Shown piece after piece: positions 35,929 to 47,200 of a stretch of DNA of 64,000 bases. Position 1 is the stretch's first letter. Every line of letters begins with the position of its first letter. This DNA comes from Sclerodactyla briareus. Taxonomy: Eukaryota; Echinodermata; Holothuroidea; Dendrochirotida; Sclerodactylidae. A program made the translations under genes and the position numbers. The stretch spans positions 186,001-250,000 of the forward strand of contig JAODTK010002999.1 of the NCBI GenBank assembly GCA_026419785.1, in the 5' to 3' direction. The notes beneath the pieces were generated by a model. That model worked only from the letters and a program-made list of their open reading frames with translations, did not search any database and was not told where the DNA came from.

Positions 35929-38837
35929 CAGGGGCGGCGCCACAGGGGGGCAGGGAGGGCGGCTCCCCCCCCATGGTGTGGGCTCCGAAAAAAATAAAAT
36001 AATCGAAATAAAATCGAAAATAAATTAAAATGATGTTTTAATGCCACGTTTTCGTCGGAGGTGGGGTGAAGTGTCAAAGACGTTACCAACTTATCCCAAT
36101 TATCCAACTATTTTCTATTCGTTCTATCGGAGACTCAAATCGAGACTCAAACTGTTGGCTGCTATAGAGCGTTCGCAAATGTAGCGTGAGGTTAACTGTT
36201 TTGAGACCACGGAGGTCATCATGAGCCACTCAATGTTAACTTGCAAACTTCGCAGCATTTTTTAGTTTTTGTGTACGGATGAAGGAGTAAAATATCAGTT
36301 TTTATTTTTTTTTTTTGCAGCTTGACATAATGTGGATATTCTGATTGAGACTGCTTCTTGTTGGCTTTGCCTAGAGTGATTCTATTTGGAAGGAATTACA
36401 GAAAATGAACTACATATCCCCCCCCCCCTCTCAATATTTTGGTCGGGGGACATAATAGCAAATGTCCCCCTATATGTTGCGGACTGGAGAAAAAATCTAT
36501 ATTCATAAGTACAGTACGGACAATAACAAAAAAGTCCAACTCATATTTCTTATAGATGCCTAAATGTCTATGTTAGAAGGCCGAAACGAAATGACAAAAA
36601 AAAATTGCGCCTGCCGCGCTATTCCTGTATTTCCCGCTACATGTTAAAATACAATAGCCATGTAACAATAACTTTGTCAGTTCCTGGCACATAGGATTTT
36701 CTGCATACGTTCATCTTCAAGGTGGTGAACACATATGGGTAGGCCACAAAGAGAATTTGGGTTGGGACATTATGTTGCACCTCCCCCCCCCCCCCCCCCC
36801 CCCCCACTACAACAATGCCGGGATCCAACTGCCATTTTTCATACTGTACACAGTTTAGTCTCTATACTTCTGATCCTTAATTGTTCAACAGTCAGACTGG
36901 CTTTGCCAGCCTGATGTACTGTTTTTAATAGAAAACAAATGAATGAAAGCTAATGTAACGAAAAAAAAACAGGGCAGGGATCGTGACACCAGTAAGTATG
37001 GAGGTTTAGTGAATGGCGCATGGCACTATACAGGCGCGAAGCGGGGAGAAAATTACTGAGGACGCACCCAATTGAACGGAAACAAATATGAAAAGACCCA
37101 ATTGTCCTGCCGGACTGCTTCAAACCTTTTATTCAAATGCCCGAAAAATTGCAAACATTTGCCATGACAGTGATGTTCAAGCAATTTTATCTGCGGGCCG
37201 CAGCCTCCATGGAAGATTTCTAAAAACAGGCTATGGTAAGAATGTGAGATCACGATGAAGAAATGTAGAAATTAACATCGGTCAGCTTCGGGAAATTATT
37301 GTCAATTTCAGGTGACTTGGTCCACTGCCGTAAGTCAAGGGAAGTGACGTTCCCGGCAATCTGTGGGGGGGGGGGGGGGGGGGGGTGGGGGGGTTTGTAA
37401 GATATGTTTCTTGTACGCTACGCGTCGATGATGGTGGTGCGAACTGTAATAAATAAGCAAGGGGATAGTTCTTCAAGAGCGTTTCTTGAGATTTATACAT
37501 TTCAGAAATTATTGTAAAATTTGGGGATGTGGTTAATGCCAGAAGACATGGGAAAGTACCATTCCGGCAATCGGGGGGATTCGGGTAAGCTCAAAATTTC
37601 CTTGTATCCTTCGCGTCCCTGATGCTGGCCCAAAATTTAAGAATAAACATCGATCAGTTCTTCAGAAACGTTTCTTGAAATATTAAATTTCTGAAAATTA
37701 TTGACAATTTTTAGAGACGTTGCACACTGCAATACGGCCGGGAAGGTCCGTTCCTGCAATCTGGGGGTCTTTAAAACGAATTTTTTTTTCTTGTACCCTA
37801 CGCGTGGCGGCTAGCCCGAATTGTAAGGAATGGACATCGATGAGTTCCTTCCAGGAACGTTTTACTTTGGGAATATGAATTTTGAAATTGATATCCAAAG
37901 TTGGGACGTTGCTTACTGCCATTACGTCCGGGAGTGCTATTTCTGCAATCTGGGGGTCGCTGTTAAAACTAGAAATTTCCTGTACCCACGCGCGTCAACA
38001 TCCGACGGTGGCCCAAATTGCACGGAATAGTTATTGATCAGTTCCTCAAGAATGTTTCTTACAAAAAAAAAATCGGAAATTTATTGCCAGTTTTTAGGGA
38101 CGTTGCACACTGCCAAGGGCGCGGAAGGAGTGACGTTCCTGCAATATGGGGGATCTTTGAACCGAACATTTTCCTGTACCCTAGCGTGGCGGCTAGCCCG
38201 ATTTGTAAGGAATGGACAGCGATCAGTTCCATCAGAACGTTCTTGAATACTGATTTTGAAATTGATAGCCAATTGTTAGGGACCTTGCGTACTGCCATAC
38301 GTCCGCGGAAAGATGCCGTTTCCTGCAATCTGGGGGTCTGTAAAACTGAAATTTCTTTGTACCACGCGTCAAAAACCAACAGCCGGTGTGGCCCACACAA
38401 ATTGTACGGAATAAGCATTGATCAGTTCCCTCAAGAATGGTTCTTGAAAAGAAAAAATTCGGAATTATTGCCAGTTTAGAGATGTTGCTTACTGCCATAT
38501 GGGCCTCGGAAGTGCCGTTTCCGGCAATCTGGGGGTTATTGAAACGAGAATTTTCGTTGTACCCTACGCGTGGCGGCTAAGCCCGAATTGTAGGAATGGA
38601 CAATGCGATCAGTTCCTTCAAGAACGTTTCTTGAAAAGATTTTGAAATTGAAATAGCTAATGTTAGGGACGTTGCTTACTGCCATAGTTCCGGAAGTGCC
38701 GTTTCCTGCAATCTGGGAGTCTGTAAGACAAAAAAAATCAGAATTGTACCTGCGCGCAACCGATGGTGGCGCTCCGACTAGTTGATCTGACCCACTGTGT
38801 CCCCCCCACCAAATATTTACATAGATCGCCGCCCCTG
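35929..38837. mobile_element. non-autonomous hAT-like element, 2.9 kb
   Basis: CAGGGGCGGCG at 35,929-35,939 is the exact reverse complement of CGCCGCCCCTG at 38,827-38,837. CAGGGGCGG-type termini are typical of hAT elements. The 8 bp outside (AATATATG left, GACCGTAG right) do not match, so a target duplication is absent. That leaves open an old insertion, a rearranged one, or two different elements. No transposase is present. The interior holds a C23 run (36,783-36,805), G-rich runs (37,365-37,385) and a large satellite array. Confidence 0.6.
37270..38775. repeat. satellite array, about 190-bp unit, about 8 copies
   Basis: The word GCAATCTGGGGGTC and variants recur at about 37,358, 37,571, 37,761, 37,950, 38,147, 38,330, 38,529 and 38,712, spacing 183-213 bp. 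Other landmarks in each unit are GACGTTGCTTACTGCCATA, TTTCTTGTACCCTACGCG and GATCAGTTCCTTCAAGAACGT. Copies are about 80 percent alike with many indels. The 153-codon open frame at 38,018-38,479 lies wholly inside the array and is not a gene. The unit end (GCGCAACCGATGGTGGCGCTCCGA, about 38,750-38,775) also appears alone near 42,990-43,016. Confidence 0.9.
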
Positions 38838-40020
38838 GACCGTAGGTACAGTTTCATCTGGTATTTTTGTCAGTTTTAGTATCGAATGAAATATGACCTA
38901 CCTGGAAAAATTGTCATGCATTTAATTTTTCCAATGTTTTTTTTTTTTTTTTTTGTTTTGAACAGAAATTTATGATTTTGTCAAAAACGCGTTGAAGTAG
39001 ATACATTAGCAAAGTGTATCAAATGTGGCACATTTTGCATGTGGTATGTTTGTAAGCAGTATTAATGACTTATCGCAAAGGGGAGGGGGAACCCTCCCTT
39101 TTTAGACCCCTCCCCCATGTCAGGAACCCATGCCAATTCTGCCCCCCCCCCTATCGTAAACCCTGGCGCACCGCCCCATGGAATATATACGATTAGACAG
39201 TATTTGTTCCCAGATACGACGGAGAAAACGAAAGTGGAGGTATCTAACTTAACTTTCGAGACAGGATGCAAAAGGCATTCGAAATATAGTTCGCCACTGT
39301 GAATGGTCGAAATTCAAATTGAATTCCTTTGCTAATCGCTCTGTGGCGTCTAACTATATTTCTGATGGATACTTATAGATATAATAGCACACTTACATTC
39401 ATAAATTATCTTGTATATGAACTTTCTGTTCCAAGAATCCAAACCTTTCCTTCTAGGCTGCAGGAATCGATGATAATAATCCTAATACATTGTGACCGGA
39501 CACTGTTCTAGCAAGAACTTCTGTTCAAAATTCGACCCATTCAACAAATTATTTGTGTTGATCCAGCAAATCCTTCACCTCTTAATATACCTACCACCCC
39601 CCTTTTCATTCCATACATAAGTTGAAATACAAAGCTTTTTCCCGTCTAATTTAAAAATTAGGAATTTTCACAGAATTTCATCTTGAGTTACTGATCGGTA
39701 CCAACTTAGAAACACTCTGACCAGGCTCTACACTCACAAATATCTCTTATGAACGGTTGTCAATAGTAATATCCGTCATTTGCAAATTTACATCTAAGCG
39801 GTCCTTACCCGAAACCTTAGATACCAATAACAAAAATTTCTTGAAAATCAAACAAACATCACAACAACAAAACATAATAAAAATAAATAAACCGGGTCAA
39901 AAATCACTTTGCCTTCTACCTCAGCCTTGTGTGTATAACACGTATGTGAACATATTTTTTAGGTGAACACCATAAGTTATGCGTCAATCGCTTTTATCAG
40001 TTTCTTGAGCACCTGTTTGA
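38838..40020. other. no recognisable gene
   Basis: Poly(T) near 38,937-38,954 and a poly(C) near 39,142-39,151 within a C-rich patch. No domain recognised. Confidence 0.4.
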
Positions 40021-40029
40021 AACTGATTC

Positions 40030-40480
40030 ACCATATTCCTGTATCAGAATGTCCGCATCTTCGTCCTGAGTACCATCTCACATTTGCTGCCAGAATTGCA
40101 CGTTGCAGGTACGCGTCCTTCAAATCGATTGCCGTCGCGCGCAGCATCGTCCTGAGGACAAAACACTTTGTTAAAAAAACGGGGAAAATTAAACACCGGC
40201 GCATATTCATCATAGGGCCACCATTGGTTCCCTTTCTTCGGTATCAGCTCGCGGCGTTGCTGGGTATTTGGGCATTTTGGTCGGCGGTGAGTCGGACGTG
40301 GGGGGGGGGATCAGATGTGAACTCGATGAGAAATCCGTCGGTGACCATCCCCAAGACCCGGATCGGATTTCCCCCGGGCTGCTGCGAAACGCTATGGGTC
40401 ACCCCCCCCCCCCACTCCACCGAGAAGGTTTTTTTTTTTTTAGCTGAATTTTGTATGCTTACAGTAAGCCCACAACCTCG
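40030..40480 (-). pseudogene. reverse transcriptase relic, DIRS-like (or other YR/LTR type)
   Basis: On minus, one frame reads PIRVLGMVTDGFLIEF with TSDPPP near 40,385-40,300. Another reads PMMNMRRCLIFPV, then TMLRATAIDLKDAYLQRAIL near 40,215-40,100. A hydrophobic WVLxxVxxGF block before a proline-rich stretch, then a basic PxxNMRRL-like block and the IDLKDAYLQ form of RT motif A, is the layout I know from DIRS-type elements. The catalytic Asp of motif A is present; the downstream (Y/F)xDD motif was not found. One or two frame breaks. A Ty3-like RT cannot be excluded. Confidence 0.5.
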
Positions 40481-41149
40481 ATGACGGCATGTTTCAAGAC
40501 GGAGAGTCATTTGACGATTGTCTCGGGCTCTATTTTAACAATATCCAGAATTGACCTGCAGCCCACTCCACCTGGGTAACGACGGCCCATCGTATTCTAC
40601 ATCGCTAATTCCCCTTTTTAGATACCAAACCCCCTCCATCATTCAGAATTCAATACCGCCAGGAATGCGTCTTATATATTGCACCTGCACAGAAACTCTT
40701 CTTCGGGTTTACAACTTATTAGATTATCATCTTGGCCGATGCAGTTGGTAAACGGGGCAGTGACTTCAAATGATATGTTGTAATTATTCAGAGGGATTTA
40801 ACCGAATTTCCGTATGGTGTTCCGGTTGGCCATTTTCTCTCTCACGGTGTGAACGTTGCAGAATTAGGACTTAGTGACCATGAGTGGAATAGCTTCCCGC
40901 AGATGTGTTTTTTTTTATTAAAATCAAGACGTCTTACTTTGTTTATCTCCGCGAATTGTAAAAGAGTTTTGTGGGTCCTGTTGGTCTTCTTCTTTGTTGC
41001 CGTGGTTTTATGGTCGTTCGTGACCCTTTCCTACTAAACTGAACAAATTCACGCTCGTGTTTTTTTAGAAAGTAACACATCAGGCAATCATCCCTCTCAT
41101 TTGCCAATTTGAGGACGATAAACTTTCCCTGGAACAACGAATGTATAAG

Positions 41150-41330
41150 GTCTTTGACAAGGGTGTCTCATACACTCCAGCCCAACTGCACGAATTGGGG
41201 AATTTGGGTATCACGGGCAAGGTCCGGCAAGTAATTTAAGAAGTGGTTCCAGAGAATAGGGTGAAGCGAGTTGTCACTAATGGGCGTTCTTCCATCGGCA
41301 GAAGTTTACATGAGGGCAGGTTAGTTGTTC
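41150..41330 (+). pseudogene. LINE reverse transcriptase fragment
   Basis: The + strand reads SYTPAQLHELGNLGITGKVRQVI, then after a stop ENRVKRVVTNGRSSIGRS. The pattern LxxLGIxGKVxxWIxxxLxxRxQRVVVNGRSS is the segment following motif A of LINE RTs in the jockey/CR1 group. The corresponding stretch in the 52.7-kb LINE lies at about 55,690-55,820. Only about 60 codons are legible; neither upstream RT motifs nor the catalytic DD are visible here. Confidence 0.5.
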
Positions 41331-42170
41331 ACTTTTTTTCGAGCCCATGTGAACGGCGACACCAAGTTGTAAAATCGGGAAGTGTCTCCGGATCACAATG
41401 TTGCAATTTCCCGAAGGGATTAGGACCAAATATACAAATGGTCTTTCGATTGAGAAATGTTTCTAAACGCCAATAATACTAAATAATGTATACATGTCAT
41501 TATAACGATGACGAATACTCTACTGCTGGACTATTCCGTTGTACTGTCGTAATTCTGTCGTTTCCCAAAAAGTATGAAAAAAATTATATTTATGATTCTA
41601 CTAGTTCTCTTGGCCCCAAGTTCATAGTTGAATATTGTGTTTGACACACAGAGCGCTTCTCGTAGAAGAAGAAAAGAAAAAACTTTCTCCTAATATTAAC
41701 ATTGAAAAAAACGCACTGACAGTGTTTACTCAACAAAATCGCACCCCACGAACGCCAAACTGCCGAAGCGTCCGACTCTACACGAACTTCCATCGTACTT
41801 TCATCCCACTGGCTTCTCTGTAGCAAATATCCGTGTCACAGTTCATTTATATATTGAATAGCTAGATGGATGATGGCAATAGAAACGAAGATATCGATCC
41901 ATCAAATACGAATCCACTTAATCGCATATTCATCAATTGTGCCGATGTCTACTGCGCTGCCATTAACCATGTTTTAAATTGGAATGTTGAATTGTAAACA
42001 GGTTATTCTCTCTATACCCACTCTCTTATTTTTCCCCCAGGTTTATCTAGATCGTATCATTATTTGAACGTCAGTTCTAGTTGTTAACATTTTATATGCT
42101 CTCTTATCCAAAACAACGCAGGAACTATGTCCTGGAGAATAGGTAAACGAACCTCAATCTGAAACATTGG
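41331..42170. other. no recognisable gene
   Basis: Nothing identified beyond short open frames. Confidence 0.4.
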
Positions 42171-42177
42171 TGTAATC

Positions 42178-42275
42178 GTAACCATAACTCCGTGAAACGA
42201 GGTCCGATAGGGCTGAAATGCCAATTTCATCGACTATGTATTTTTTTAACCCTTACGGGCAGAGTTACGTAAAAA
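42178..42275 (+). repeat. dispersed repeat, copy 1 of an inverted pair
   Basis: GTAACCATAACTCCGT, AAACGAGGTCCGATAGGGC and ACTATGTATTTTTTTAACCC are matched in reverse complement by 43,743-43,850. The pair is separated by about 1.5 kb. Confidence 0.75.
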
Positions 42276-42479
42276 TTTAAAATGGCGGACAAGATGGGGG
42301 ATTGCAGAAAAAATGGAACCGGCTCAAAAAATAAACAAGATATGGGAAAGGAAAAATGAATTGCGCCATTGTCGTGTACCGCCCAGACAGCCTGCAGTTC
42401 TGTGCTTTCATTTTGATCTTGAGTGGCAACCTGATTCTGAAAAACATAGTGCCAAATCATGGCCGCCCGCCACCGGGTG

Positions 42480-42585
42480 TGTGTGTGTGTGTTTGGGGGA
42501 GGGGGGGGAGGGGGGGGAGGGGGGTCCAACCACCCGACCGTCGCCACCGGGGTGTGTGGGGTTCAACCCCCCCCCCCCCCGTGTG
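42480..42585. repeat. (GT)n, G-rich and C-rich tracts
   Basis: A GTGTGTGTGTG run is followed by GGGGGGAGG repeats and a C13 tract, within the inverted pair. It creates spurious proline/glycine frames on both strands. Confidence 0.85.
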
Positions 42586-43059
42586 TGCAGCAAAGGGAAA
42601 ATACGCCAATAGGCAAACGCAATTGACAGTTTGACGCGCTGAACTACGCCAATTTATAGGCTCGTTTGGACACTTGAAACAATTCAGCAAAATAATTGAC
42701 ACTGCGAAAATTACGTGCGTTTGCGGTGATCTATGGTACTAAATCACTCAGAATTCTCGTCGCTAAGTGCAAATGACCCATGTAGACGTTGCGCTATCGT
42801 GGTTCTATGAAGTAATATAGGCTATTGGACCATACGAAAAATGTATCCATGCATAAAACTGTCATTGTAAAAATTAAATTGTCCTCATCTCGGCAACATT
42901 TCAAAACATGGCAAGTACTTTGAAACGCTAATGTGTTCTTTTTGGCGATCCTTCGGACATGGAAATCTAAAAAATAAAAAAAAAGCGCTACGCGCCAACC
43001 TATGGTGGCGCTCCGATTAGAAAGTATTCATGGATACTAGCCTGAACAAGCTGCTCTTT

Positions 43060-43253
43060 AGCGTACTTCATGTGAAGGGGGGTATTTTAACGCAGACCCA
43101 CATGTTTTTCCTGCTCCTGTCTCCCGTGCTGAGGGCCAACTGAAGCGAGAAGGCAACAGTGCCCATTTTTAAAGTCTTTGTTATACCCGACCAGGATTCG
43201 AACCCTATGCCTGCCGGGTGAAAGGCGGAGGCTCTAACCACTCGGCCAATAAC
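43060..43253 (-). mobile_element. tRNA-headed SINE
   Basis: On minus, a tRNA-like head (see the entry for 43,180-43,253) is followed by a body reading AAAAATGGGCACTGTTGCC and CTTCAGTTGGCCCTCAGCAC. The tail end is not clear, so the 43,060 limit is approximate. It lies inside the inverted pair at 42,178/43,850. Confidence 0.55.
43180..43253 (-). tRNA. tRNA-Glu-like sequence (SINE head or pseudo-tRNA)
   Basis: 74 nt on minus, from GTTATTGGCCGAGTGG to GGTCGGGTATAAC. It has an A box (TGGCCGAGTGGTTA), an anticodon loop CTTTCAC that places TTC at the anticodon position, and a B box (GGTTCGAATCC). The acceptor stem pairs at about 5 of 7 positions and the T stem is imperfect, so a functional tRNA is unlikely. 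Confidence 0.5.
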
Positions 43254-43742
43254 TCTGTATATGACCAAGTGGCTTTTCTGGTGCGTCCGGCGCTTTATCT
43301 CCACTGCTACCTATGAGGAAACTGAATACAATCTGCTCCCATATCGACAGCAACTCACTCTCTGGGATTGTCGAGAGCGTGCCTGATTCCCCCCGATCGG
43401 GTAATAGTCTATATGAAAAACACTTTCGCTATGTACACCATATCCTATTATATTCCATCTTTTCACAATTCTTCACGCTCTTACATACTTCCGATTAAGG
43501 ATGATGCAGACGTGTCACAATGGTGGAAAAGTGACGGGTGAAGTCCAAGGTCATCTGGTGGGTCATTTGGGCCTGAAATAGCATTTTTTTAACACTATTT
43601 GACATCAACTATGCGAATGGAGCATGTCAAATCGAAGAATTGCAAATTTCATCACGGGGACACTCACTTACGTATTTCTACGGGTCCCGATTACCTGGTT
43701 CCCCAATATTTTTTTTGAATCCGCCACTTTGATTTTTTGTAC

Positions 43743-43850
43743 ACTCCGCCGTTAAGGTTAAAAATACATAGTCGGATAGACATTGCATTGAGAAATCTAT
43801 TGGAACCATTTTCAGCCCGATCGAACCTCGTTTGACGGAGTTATGGTTAC
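43743..43850 (-). repeat. dispersed repeat, copy 2 of an inverted pair
   Basis: Reverse complement of 42,178-42,275 with about 80 percent agreement. It is followed by a C-rich tract at 43,861-43,897. Confidence 0.75.
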
Positions 43851-43952
43851 GGTTTTCGTGACCCCCCCCCCCCCACCCCCCACCCTCCCCCCACCCATTC
43901 CTCGGAAAATGAAAAAAGTTACTTCAAATTTTAATTAACTTAATTTTTATAT

Positions 43953-44236
43953 CATTATCGGTTAGTGATTCATCATCGGTCAAATCTTGTATCATTATCG
44001 GTTAGTGATTCATAAAAAGTTACTTCATTATCGGTCAAATTGGTGATTCATTATCGGTTAAGAAAACTGTTACTTCATTACGGTTAGACCCCATAGATTT
44101 CCATTATCGTTTGAAAAGTTACTTCATTATCGGTCAACTTTTATATCGTTATCGGTTAGTGATTCATCATCGGTCAAATCTTGTATCATTATCGGTTAGT
44201 GATTCATTATCGGTTGGTTATTTCATTATCGGTTGT
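43953..44236. repeat. CATTATCGGTTAG minisatellite with higher-order repeat
   Basis: CATTATCGGTT and variants occur eleven or more times, commonly followed by AGTGATT. A block containing ATCATCGGTCAAATCTTGTATC occurs at about 43,970-44,010 and again at about 44,165-44,200. A second level of repetition of about 190 bp is therefore overlaid on the short unit. Confidence 0.85.
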
Positions 44237-44239
44237 AAC

Positions 44240-47200
44240 ACATGCGCATTCTGCATCTGACAATGAATTAAAATATCGTGCGTGTTTGAATAATATCCTG
44301 ATTGAATTGAGTATTTTCATTTAAAACTCAACTAGGAAGTTTGAAAATTTGGAATATAATGCCTCTTCTGAGTGGCTGGGTGTTATTGTAATGTAGTTAA
44401 TAAATATTTTTTAGGGTTGGGGATTAGGATTAGGGGTCCTATTAGTATGTCCGTCCACAGAAATTCTTCCCGAACAGTGCACATCGTATAGGAAGTTACA
44501 TTGTGTGATTTGCGTAAGGTCTCGAGTGAGTGCATTGACGGTTCTATTACTCTTCAGCAAAATGATGATGCACTCCTTTCGCGGTCATAATATAAACGGA
44601 ATAACATAAATAGTGACAAGTAAAATAATGCTGTTAACAGGGTTTTTCCATTCCTATTCAATTAGCCATATACAAGCACGCAAGGTGCATGACATTCTTC
44701 CAAAATGTGATGGTATATCAGAGTACAAAACCTCAAACTGTTGGCAGTGCAGCTAATACGTACACCGACGAGGTGCTTACTGATTGGCTGATTGTGGTGG
44801 TCATTAATGGTTACGGCTCTCCGGCAGGGTTAGGAGTTCAATTAGGGTTTAGGTCAATCGAGTGAATTCTTGTTCAGAGTTCATATCAACACGAAGGGTG
44901 TATCATCTGGTGGCCGCTTGGGGCGGAAATGGGCCTTTATTGGACACACTACTGTTTCAACAGTGTACTGTCTGTACTGCTTCAAGAGCAAGTGAGTGCA
45001 TACTGCTTGCGCTTCCTTTTACTTTAGCCCGCATTGCGATTATTGAATTGGGTAGCCGGATCATCAAAACTCTCATGTCGTGCGTGAATCGGAAATCGGC
45101 CCCTGTTTGAGAGTAAGAACCGTACGGTTTCATCTCACACTAGAAGACTGAAAATACATTCTACATATCCGTCTCCCACAATGAACCTACAGAAATAGAA
45201 AACCGGGAATTCGAGCAAGTACTAGAGTAATTAGAGTGGGTACTCGTAGCGTGCGAAAGTTCTTATGTAGCACATGAATTGAAATCTGATGACTGTTGGA
45301 GGGAATATATCGTATCATACCAGAATAACGAGACATTCCATATATCAGCTCACAATGAACTGCCTCATGGCTTCTTGAAGGGGCAGAAGAGTGATAGAGC
45401 GGCATCGGTGATGATCTTGCAAGCAAAAAATCCGGATTCGGGTTCCATCATTAACAGGAGGCGTTTTTTCTCTAGGTGGCTGCACTTGCAGTTGCAATGA
45501 GCGTAGGTCCTAGTCTGTAGACGCAGAGTTTTACTTGAGTTACTGTTCCGGGATTTTGGCTCATTTGACTTCTTCGAGAATAAGTCTCGTCGGTCGGCTT
45601 TGAGCAGTCACGTCATGAAACTTCCGCTCCTCCAGGTTCAAAGACAGTGGTCGGATCCTGGACTTCACCGATCATCCTTCCGGATTACGGCGTAAAATAG
45701 CGGTATCGGGAGTAGGTTGGGATCGGCTACAACCCCGCCATGCTTGCGTTACTTATCGATAACCATAGTATTGATATGGGCGCAGTGTCCAAAACCCATG
45801 CATCAGCCACTGGGATTTCGATGGATTTCTTCCATCTCAGATTCGGGATGGATGACACAAACACAATAATCTAGGGGAACTGAGGAACGGAATTTCCCTA
45901 TCCAAACTATCGCCATACTCCCCAGGACGCAAGATAATAATCGAACTGATTACATAGCGACATGAACAAAGGTACGGCGCAAACCTATTTGGTTGCAGCA
46001 ATGCCAATTGGTACATTGATTTCACTATGACCCATGTACGATGAAGTTGCTCTTACTACTATCCTCTGAAACAAACATGATTTCATGAAAAGTGAAACCA
46101 AATATCTGATGATATGCAATTATAATATAGGAAACTGACTGAGACTTTAAAACGCTCGATAAGTCCAGCAAGACTTCACTAGGTATGAAGAGATTCTAAA
46201 TTCTAAGTTCGATCAGAAACCGAATATATGACCCTCTTAGCCGATCACCTTTGACGACAGTTCCTGTATTTCCACCGGCGATGGGTTCGATATGAGTTAT
46301 GCGGATCGAAAATTGTATAACATACAGGGTACTCGTTATGATTGACTAACGAAGAGAAAGACGGATTAACAAAATATTGGCAAAGGTTTGAAACCTAAGT
46401 ACAGTTATTTGTATTCAATAATGTCCTAATGAGGGAACCAACATAATTCCCGATTAATGATAACTCCAGGAAGGGCAGTATCATTAGATAAATATACGAA
46501 TTCATTGCCGATTACCTCTGTGGTTTCTATCAATATTCCTTTGAATCAGAAAGAAATAACATACCTTCGATTCAATCGCGCACAAGAACAATATTCAGGG
46601 GGCCAAAGGGTTTAGTTGAGGGAAACTAGTCGTTAAAACTTAATACTGATTGTTTCGACACGGATTTGTGGTTATCAATGACTAGAACATTCTGAGAAGA
46701 AAAAATAACCACGATTCGTGTGGGTAGTGAAATTCTACTACACCGTCAACCAGCCGTAAAATCATCAGATCGAAACCCATGCTAATCGAACTGCTAAAAT
46801 AAGCTATATTACTGCTTCAACTTTGCATTGGTTACCATCATAGGCTAAGCTACTGGTTATCTCTTCAATGACTTTTCTAACCCCATTTCCAATAGTGGTT
46901 GCTAGGACATGCGATTCCTGTTACAATTAGGTAAATAACTTTGTAAGGACGTAACGTACATAGTCATGAAACATTCCCTATAAAATGATGTGACTGAAGT
47001 AAAAGGAATAGATATGACTCACATATGAATGAAAGTGATGATCATTGTGGTTTTATTTTACTATCAGTACGGCATTATAATTACATATATCTTAGGCAGT
47101 GTTAGAATGTGAAAAATACACTGTGCCCAATAAATACGTATAAGATAAATCATCAATAATAATGCCAATTATAGGTTCGGGTACGTTCACGTCATTCATA

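Noticed and set aside
38018-38479. 153-codon open frame
   Set aside because: Lies entirely inside the 190-bp satellite; overlapping open frames occur on both strands there.
39963-40484. 173-codon plus frame
   Set aside because: Opposite strand to the RT relic, whose motif A reads clearly on minus; the plus frame is a shadow.
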